This document shows, in pieces, positions 6,964-11,115 of a stretch of DNA of 11,115 nt. The stretch is from Acholeplasmataceae bacterium UBA6190 (lineage in GTDB: Bacteria > Bacillota_I > Bacilli_A > Acholeplasmatales > Acholeplasmataceae): positions 2,788 to 13,902 of the forward strand of contig DITG01000107.1 in assembly GCA_002422045.1 (NCBI GenBank). The letters run 5' to 3'. The position numbers and the translations under genes were made by a program. Position 1 is the first letter of the stretch. Each line of letters opens with the position of its first letter. A model generated the notes under the pieces. The model ran no database searches and had not been told where the DNA came from. It saw only the letters and a list, made by a program, of their open reading frames with translations.

Positions 6964-8134
6964 GCGTATTTTTTTAATCGTCTTGGATAGTTTGGGTATC
7001 GGCGAAGCACCTGATGCCAAAGCATATCATGATGAAGGATCTAACACCATCGGCCATATTGCAGAGCGTATGGATCTTCACTTACCCAACATGACACAAC
7101 TTGGTTATGGCAATATTGGACCCATCAAAGGAGTGCCACCGGTTGAGAGTCCATCAGCTTTTTATACGAAAATCCAAGAGGCATCACTCGGAAAAGACAC
7201 GATGACAGGGCACTGGGAAATGATGGGGATGTACATTACAAAACCCTTTCAAACCTTTACAGATACTGGATTTCCACCAGAACTCATCAAGGAATTAGAA
7301 GAGAGAACCGGAAGAAAAATCGTTGGCAATATTTCGGCATCTGGCACTGATATCATGAGAGACTTAGGCGAACATCATGTCAAGACCGGTGATTTGATCG
7401 TCTACACTTCCGCAGATTCCGTGCTACAGATTGCAATGCATGAAGGCATCATTCCGATTGAAGAGCAATACAGGATTTGTGAAATTGCGCGTGAAATCAC
7501 GATGAAGCCCGAGTGGAAAGTCGGAAGAATCATCGCAAGACCTTTTATCGGCAAAACGAAAGATGATTTCAAGCGGACGTCGAACAGACACGATTATGCA
7601 TTGAAACCCCATGAGAAAACAAGTCTCAATTTCTTGAGTGAAGTCGGATACGATGTGATTGCATTGGGCAAGATCAACGATATCTTTGATGGTTATGGCA
7701 TTTCCGAATATAGTAAAACAAAGTCCAATGATGATGGTATGGCTCAGATTACTGAAGTTGCGAAACGTGATTTCACAGGTCTTTGTTTCTTGAATCTTGT
7801 GGATTTTGATGCACTCTATGGACATCGGAGAGACCCCATTGGATATGGCAAAGCCATCGAAGATTTTGACCGACAGTTGCCACTTTTGATTCATGAATTG
7901 AATGAAGATGACTTGCTGATTTTGACTGCAGATCATGGCAATGACCCTACATTCAGAGGAACGGATCATACCAGAGAATATGTACCGTTACTGGTCTATT
8001 CAAAACGTTTTTTACAAGGCAAGCAACTCCCTATCCTCAAGACATTTGCAGATGTCGGTTATAGTATCAACGATAATTTCAAGACAGAGAAACCGAAGCA
8101 TGGTCAGTCGTTTTTAAAATACATCACCCGATAA
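6956..8134 (+). CDS. deoB: Phosphopentomutase DeoB
   Basis: An enzyme of the alkaline phosphatase superfamily that interconverts ribose (or deoxyribose) 1-phosphate and 5-phosphate, linking nucleoside breakdown to the pentose phosphate pathway; cytoplasmic and Mn2+-dependent. Seen here: LIVLDSLGIGEAPD (metal-binding Asp11), GSNTIGHIAE, and KDTMTGHWEMMG, in which Thr82 matches the phospho-acceptor Thr85 of Bacillus cereus DeoB. NRHDYALKP, HRRDPIGYG, TADHGNDP and TDHTREYVPLLVYS follow. The length of 392 residues fits the family (about 394). AAAGGAGG at 6942-6949 leaves six bases before ATG 6956 but only three before the in-frame ATG 6953, so I start at 6956; 6953 would add one Met. An upstream in-frame ATG at 6857 would add 33 residues lying inside xerD and is not used. 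It overlaps the xerD end by 8 bases. No nucleoside phosphorylase gene follows. Confidence 0.97.
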   Translation: MYKRIFLIVLDSLGIGEAPDAKAYHDEGSNTIGHIAERMDLHLPNMTQLGYGNIGPIKGVPPVESPSAFYTKIQEASLGKDTMTGHWEMMGMYITKPFQTFTDTGFPPELIKELEERTGRKIVGNISASGTDIMRDLGEHHVKTGDLIVYTSADSVLQIAMHEGIIPIEEQYRICEIAREITMKPEWKVGRIIARPFIGKTKDDFKRTSNRHDYALKPHEKTSLNFLSEVGYDVIALGKINDIFDGYGISEYSKTKSNDDGMAQITEVAKRDFTGLCFLNLVDFDALYGHRRDPIGYGKAIEDFDRQLPLLIHELNEDDLLILTADHGNDPTFRGTDHTREYVPLLVYSKRFLQGKQLPILKTFADVGYSINDNFKTEKPKHGQSFLKYITR

Positions 8135-8144
8135 GTAAGATAAA

Positions 8145-8179
8145 AAAAGCGAATCATCTCGAGAGAGAAATTCGCTTTT
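8145..8179. terminator. Bidirectional terminator between deoB and the Pr6Pr gene
   Basis: AAAAGCGAAT (8145-8154) and ATTCGCTTTT (8170-8179) form a perfect 10-bp stem with a 15-nt loop. On the minus strand it is followed by further T (seven-T run at 8142-8148). On the plus strand the four T of the stem are followed by GATTTTT. It serves both convergent operons, more canonically the minus-strand one. Confidence 0.88.
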
Positions 8180-8193
8180 GATTTTTAAAAAAT

Positions 8194-8877
8194 TCAAGAG
8201 AAGTAATTCTTTTCAAATCGGGATTTTAAATAAATCAACAGTGAGGTGATCGCAAGGATGATCGGTGTGATGATGCCAAAGTTGAATAGAAAGACTCCGA
8301 GAAATCCACGATCATACTCCCGTGGGTCCAAGAATGGATATACATACCGAGCACCGACAAAATCAGGCAATTGAGTATCGAGCAAGTTACCAAACAGTGG
8401 TTCGATGAGTAGATAGACTAAAGCGACATAAATCAAGGGATATAGAATACCGATCCATAGTTTCTTTTGTGTGATGTGATCTTTTAAGATGAAGAAATAA
8501 AAGAGCACATAAAGAATTGGATTGATGGTGTGTAGAATGTGATTGAGAAAACTCACGCCACCCATGAACGGTGTCAGTAAAACATGGAAGATAACGCCAG
8601 TCATGAAGATGTTGACCAAACCGATGAAGGCGACATATTTAAACCAGGACTTCGATTCCTGCTTCAAAAGATAGAGCAGTGAAACGATTGTAATGAAGAG
8701 ATTCGACTGTGTTGTGAAGTAAAACGAAGTGGTCAGGGCTGTGCGTGATGCAGTAGGATCATAGAGAGAATCGGTATAAAGCAACAGTACACCGAGAAAT
8801 CCCCACCCAAAAACGAGACAGGTCAATATCAATGGATACGGTTTTCGATCTCTCAAAACGCGTGCAAGATTTTTCAT
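8194..8877 (-). CDS. Pr6Pr-type six-helix membrane protein
   Basis: A 227-residue integral membrane protein with six predicted helices, about 16-35, 52-71, 81-103, 116-132, 140-159 and 192-216. The pattern YFTTQSNLFITIV after helix 1, then LHTINPILYVLFYFF, then YVYPFLDP before the last helix, matches bacterial Pr6Pr proteins, distant relatives of the eukaryotic FAR-17a/AIG1 (ADTRP) hydrolases. The His (LNHILHTINP) in the fourth segment and an N-terminal Thr/Ser cluster (TALTTS, TTQSN) are in positions that could be catalytic, but the bacterial function is unknown. It starts 9 bases after the asparaginase stop, with only a weak TAGGTA-like ribosome site, so it is almost certainly the second gene of that operon. 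It ends with TGA close to the bidirectional terminator. Family call is moderately sure; role unknown. Confidence 0.88.
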   Translation of the reverse strand: MKNLARVLRDRKPYPLILTCLVFGWGFLGVLLLYTDSLYDPTASRTALTTSFYFTTQSNLFITIVSLLYLLKQESKSWFKYVAFIGLVNIFMTGVIFHVLLTPFMGGVSFLNHILHTINPILYVLFYFFILKDHITQKKLWIGILYPLIYVALVYLLIEPLFGNLLDTQLPDFVGARYVYPFLDPREYDRGFLGVFLFNFGIITPIILAITSLLIYLKSRFEKNYFS

Positions 8878-8886
8878 GGCGAGTAC

Positions 8887-9864
8887 CTAGAAGTAATTTT
8901 TGATTTGGGATACGTCTGTGGTCATCCCCAAAGTAAGCATCAAGCGGATCCGTGCTTTCTGACTATTTAAGTTTTCGGTGAAGATGACACCGAGTTGTCT
9001 CAAGTGATGTCCACCCCCCTCATAACCATAACTATCAAGGACGCGTCCTTTTGGACAACGTGAAGTAATGAGAACAGGTATTTGATTTTCGATTGCACGA
9101 ATGATTCCTGGGAGCATCATCGGCGGAACATTACCGCGACCTAGTGCTTCAAGGACAATTCCTTTGACGCCATGGTCAATCAGTAGGTTTAGTATAAGTG
9201 AACTTGAACCAGAATAAACTTTTACAATTTCAACATGGTGTTCAATCGATGTTGGTGCAAGAATGGTCTGTGGATAATGAGTCTCTCTGTAGTAGAGTAC
9301 GTTGGTTTGTTCAACGATACCAATAGGTCCAAACTCCATGGACTTGAATGTATCCAGTGAAAGTGTATGAGACTTCGTGACTTCAGCTGCGGCATTGATT
9401 TCATCATTCATGACGATTAATACACCCTTTTTGATGGATTCGGGGGATGCTGCGACATAAATCGATGAGACCAGATTGCTCAATCCATCAAATCCCAATT
9501 CCGAATAATTGCGCATAGAACCTGTGAAAACGACAGGTTTTTTTGTATCCAGATAGAGATCTAAGAAGTAAGCAGACTCTTCAAGGGTATCTGTCCCATG
9601 AGTAATGACAATGCCATCGATCTCTGGATTATTGATATATTGCTGTGTAAGTTTAGCCAATTCAAACATATCGCCAGGAGTTATCGATGGCGAAGGTTTG
9701 AGTGAAAACTGATAAGACTCAAGTTTGATGTTCTTGAGCTCGGAACTAATGTTGTCTAATAACTCGGAATGATTGTCATTGATGACAGCTTTACTCGTTT
9801 CCTTATGCTTAGACATGGAGATTGTACCACCGGTAAAAATGATTAAAATCGTCTTTTTCTTCAT
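8887..9864 (-). CDS. ansA: L-asparaginase (type I/II family), cytoplasmic
   Basis: A 325-residue asparaginase/glutaminase-family enzyme hydrolysing L-asparagine to aspartate and ammonia. Visible catalytic elements are FTGGTISM with Thr14 as nucleophile candidate, VITHGTDTLEESAYF with Thr91-Asp92, and the VTKS lysine (Lys164). The C-terminal domain contains IVLEALGRGNVPP and SRCPKGRVLDSYGYEGGG, and ends with KARIRLMLTLGM, all typical of the family. No signal peptide follows MKKKTILIIF, so the enzyme should be intracellular. The flap Tyr seen at position 25 of the E. coli type II enzyme is not present in the same place (SKHKETSKAV), as in some other Gram-positive members; substrate preference (Asn, Gln or D-amino acids) is therefore not certain. 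It is the first gene of an operon with the Pr6Pr protein. The Shine-Dalgarno GGTG is weak. Confidence 0.93.
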   Translation of the reverse strand: MKKKTILIIFTGGTISMSKHKETSKAVINDNHSELLDNISSELKNIKLESYQFSLKPSPSITPGDMFELAKLTQQYINNPEIDGIVITHGTDTLEESAYFLDLYLDTKKPVVFTGSMRNYSELGFDGLSNLVSSIYVAASPESIKKGVLIVMNDEINAAAEVTKSHTLSLDTFKSMEFGPIGIVEQTNVLYYRETHYPQTILAPTSIEHHVEIVKVYSGSSSLILNLLIDHGVKGIVLEALGRGNVPPMMLPGIIRAIENQIPVLITSRCPKGRVLDSYGYEGGGHHLRQLGVIFTENLNSQKARIRLMLTLGMTTDVSQIKNYF

Positions 9865-9867
9865 AGG

Positions 9868-9890
9868 ATCACCATATTTATTGTATCATA
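9868..9890 (-). promoter_or_regulatory. Promoter -10 region and RBS of the asparaginase operon
   Basis: On the minus strand TGATACAAT (TG at 9887-9888, TACAAT at 9880-9885) forms an extended -10 with no clear -35. GGTGAT at 9868-9873 is the only Shine-Dalgarno candidate. The 13 bases TATGATACAATAA (9878-9890) are identical to the lepA -10 region. The start point would lie close to the ATG, giving a very short leader. Confidence 0.55.
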
Positions 9891-10203
9891 TTGCGTATAT
9901 TTTAGAAATCGAAAAATATAAGTTTAGTATTGGTCAATTTTCGATAGGTCACAGGATGTAGCGAGTTAAGAAGTCGAAATTCAAGAGAACCCAACAATCC
10001 AACTTATCAACACCGAGCAACATGACCGCACAGTAAAGCCGCGAACTATAGGTTAACATAATATATATTATACGAACAAATATAAAATAAGACTGAGGTG
10101 TTTGTGGCAAATAATCGATGTTAGTGGTGATGTCAATACTATATTTAAATGCAAATTTCACCCCTTCTACCGCTATTAAATATAATCATATATTTCAAAT
10201 GAG

Positions 10204-10209
10204 TATAAT
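10204..10209 (+). promoter_or_regulatory. Possible -10 element upstream of an inverted-repeat cluster
   Basis: A consensus TATAAT, with a second TATAAT at 10181-10186. Neither has a recognisable TTGACA-like -35 at 16-18 bases. In this AT-rich stretch chance occurrence is likely; it is noted because hairpin-forming segments begin 14 bases downstream. Confidence 0.25.
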
Positions 10210-10222
10210 AATAAATGTGAAG

Positions 10223-10348
10223 AGTAGTTTTTGAGCGTTTGAACTACTGATAGATGAACATTGGTAGGTTGATGGCTCTCGAGGGCTCAAAATTCGTTTG
10301 GGTGTGTTTTAGTGTCGTTCAAAAAAAACGGTATTTCTTCAGTAGTTC
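10223..10348 (+). repeat. Inverted-repeat cluster with alternative pairings
   Basis: AGTAGTT (10223-10229) can pair with AACTACT (10242-10248). GAACTACTGA (10241-10250) can instead pair perfectly over 10 bp with TCAGTAGTTC (10339-10348), 88 bases away. The two structures share the middle segment and exclude each other. No gene follows on the plus strand, so a regulatory role is unproven. Confidence 0.4.
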
Positions 10349-10765
10349 TTCTTCTTTTGATGACCATAGGTGTGTCAATTCGAAATGATGATACATCAAG
10401 CTTTCGGTATCTCGATTGCTGATAACGCGTCTCTGAGATTCCTCATCAGTTATTCTGAGTGAAAAAATCTTCAGGTTATAATTTGACCTAAGATTGACAA
10501 GCGTTTATTTTTGGTAAGCTCATGACTTTTCTATTTTTGATCTTTTTAAAGCTATTGATCAGTATCTCTTGAAATGATGACTTATAGATTGATTGGGATT
10601 ATTGCTTTTCATGACATCTCTTTTTGCTTGCTACATTGAACAACGATGCATAGCAACAATAGACATCCATCTATTTCTTCTCAAAGTTTTTCTCAAGTAC
10701 TTGCAACTTTGATCAATATGCTCAGGATTGCTTTTCCCTTCATGATTGACATCTTGAGTCATCAG
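10319..10765 (-). pseudogene. Decayed reading frame, faintly IS4-transposase-like
   Basis: One minus-strand frame contains two protein-like stretches separated by stop codons. The first (10765 to 10634, 44 codons) includes GKSNPEHIDQ and ends NRWMSIVAMHRCSM, which could be a worn form of the FIADRGY-S-YN segment carrying the second catalytic Asp of IS4-type transposases. The second (10504 to 10322, 61 codons) includes YNLKIFSLRITDE, then VISNRDTES, then FELTHLWSSKEEE. This resembles the RV-R--I-DE / TNLD / LKELY-RWGIE region that carries the catalytic Glu. Order, spacing and shared frame fit, but catalytic residues and several codons are lost and stop density is near that expected by chance. 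This is a by-eye resemblance; family and even the pseudogene call are tentative. Confidence 0.28.
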
Positions 10766-10895
10766 TCATGAAGCCATCATCAATAGTTCCTTTTTAAATT
10801 TCTATTTTTGTATGCGCTATTGAATCATCTTGACCTTTTACTCAACCAGAACTCTTCTACAAGTTTTCTACATCAAACGATGGTTCATCTCAAAA

Positions 10896-11087
10896 TCACT
10901 CATAAATGTAATAAATATAAAAAGACAAAAAATGGCATAAATGTTTATAAATACTAAACACAGTTTTTTTATATATTTTTTTTATGAAAGAAAGGGCTTT
11001 TTTATAATTATCATCATCATCTGACCATATTTCTAAAACCGAAAATCCATTTCTTTTAGCTAATTCTATTTTGTTTTTTTGAGGGAG
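10896..11087 (-). pseudogene. C-terminal fragment of a VSR/DUF559-like endonuclease
   Basis: A 63-codon minus-strand stretch bounded upstream by an in-frame TAG (11088-11090) and ended by TGA (10896-10898), with no ATG or ribosome site. It begins KNKIELAKRNGFSVLEIWSD, then continues DDDNYKKALSFIKKIYKK. The pattern K--LA---G--VL-IW--D, followed by a Lys-rich amphipathic helix, is the usual C-terminus of VSR/DUF559-like and homing-type nucleases in phages and mobile elements. After about residue 43 the sequence becomes low-complexity and is probably not original coding sequence. The N-terminal catalytic part is absent, and a plus-strand promoter occupies the place where it should continue, so this is best read as a relic. 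A frameshifted gene continuing beyond the right edge is a less likely alternative, since the other frames up to the edge do not look nuclease-like. Confidence 0.5.
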
Positions 11088-11099
11088 CTATGTTATAAT
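11071..11099 (+). promoter_or_regulatory. Promoter pointing out of the right edge
   Basis: TTGTTT (11071-11076), a 17-base spacer, and TATAAT (11094-11099) preceded by TG to form the extended -10 TGTTATAAT. All three elements agree, so a gene or RNA probably starts just beyond the window. Confidence 0.65.
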
Positions 11100-11115
11100 T
11101 TAAATATATTAACTA

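Larger units (their letters stand above)
9891..11115. other. Gene-poor, decayed-looking flank (about 1.2 kb)
   Basis: No intact gene with a ribosome site and recognisable product is seen on either strand. Stops occur frequently in all frames and base composition drifts to very AT-rich after about 10900. What it holds is listed separately: an endonuclease-like C-terminal fragment, a faint transposase-like relic, inverted repeats and an edge promoter. I found no tRNA, rRNA, CRISPR repeat series, RNase P, tmRNA or SRP signature. Confidence 0.7.

Noticed and set aside
7424..7969. 181-codon open frame on the minus strand within deoB
   Set aside because: Antisense to DeoB catalytic motifs; no supporting signals.
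9773..9961. 62-codon plus-strand frame over the asparaginase start
   Set aside because: Overlaps the conserved asparaginase N-terminus antisense and has no ribosome site.
9949..10161. 70-codon minus-strand frame starting with GTG, reading into the asparaginase upstream region
   Set aside because: The purine-rich AGAAGGG abuts the GTG with no spacing, the product has no recognisable motif, and it lies in the decayed flank. It may be another relic but is not supportable as a gene.
10269..10288. GGCTCTCGAGGGCTC near-palindrome
   Set aside because: Short, imperfect, no hairpin loop possible at the centre, and no partner copy or associated gene.
10306..10335. GTTTTAGTGTCGTTC, resembling the start of type II CRISPR repeats
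   Set aside because: Single copy; no second repeat, no regular spacing, and no cas gene in the window.

Overview
The window looks like a compact, moderately AT-rich bacterial chromosome of the low-GC Gram-positive radiation. It could be a Bacillota member or an Acholeplasma/Izemoplasma/Erysipelotrichia-like lineage; the exact group cannot be fixed from this sequence. TGA is used as a stop (second CNNM gene, hemW, Pr6Pr gene) and Trp is TGG, so the mycoplasma TGA=Trp code is excluded. Shine-Dalgarno sites of the AGGAGG type, sigma-A-like promoters, a lipobox lipoprotein and the gene orders lepA-hemW and xerD-deoB (both familiar from Bacillus) all fit.

Layout. (1) 1-2002 (+): two tandem CNNM/CBS-domain membrane proteins, the first cut by the left edge, ending at a clear terminator. 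(2) 2101-2877 (-): a surface lipoprotein with an FMN-binding-like fold signature, convergent with the CNNM pair and divergent from lepA across a 201-nt gap holding promoters for both. (3) 3079-8134 (+): lepA (ribosome back-translocase GTPase) with its own terminator, then a second promoter and the overlapping run hemW-xerD-deoB (heme chaperone, chromosome-dimer recombinase, phosphopentomutase). (4) 8194-9864 (-): an asparaginase gene followed 9 nt later by a six-helix Pr6Pr-type membrane protein, facing deoB across a bidirectional terminator. (5) 9865-11115: about 1.25 kb without an intact gene.

The right-hand 1.25 kb is the odd part. Apart from the asparaginase promoter it appears to be a graveyard of accessory DNA. 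It holds a stop-bounded 63-codon minus-strand fragment that reads like the C-terminus of a VSR/DUF559-like endonuclease, and a heavily decayed minus-strand reading frame with faint IS4-type transposase resemblance. It also holds inverted repeats, including three segments that could form mutually exclusive hairpins, and a good promoter at the extreme right edge pointing out of the window. I found no CRISPR array, tRNA, rRNA or convincing intact new system. The most interesting leads are the possible flavinylated lipoprotein, the shared palindrome-associated promoter sequence of lepA and the asparaginase gene, and the structured or decayed right flank.
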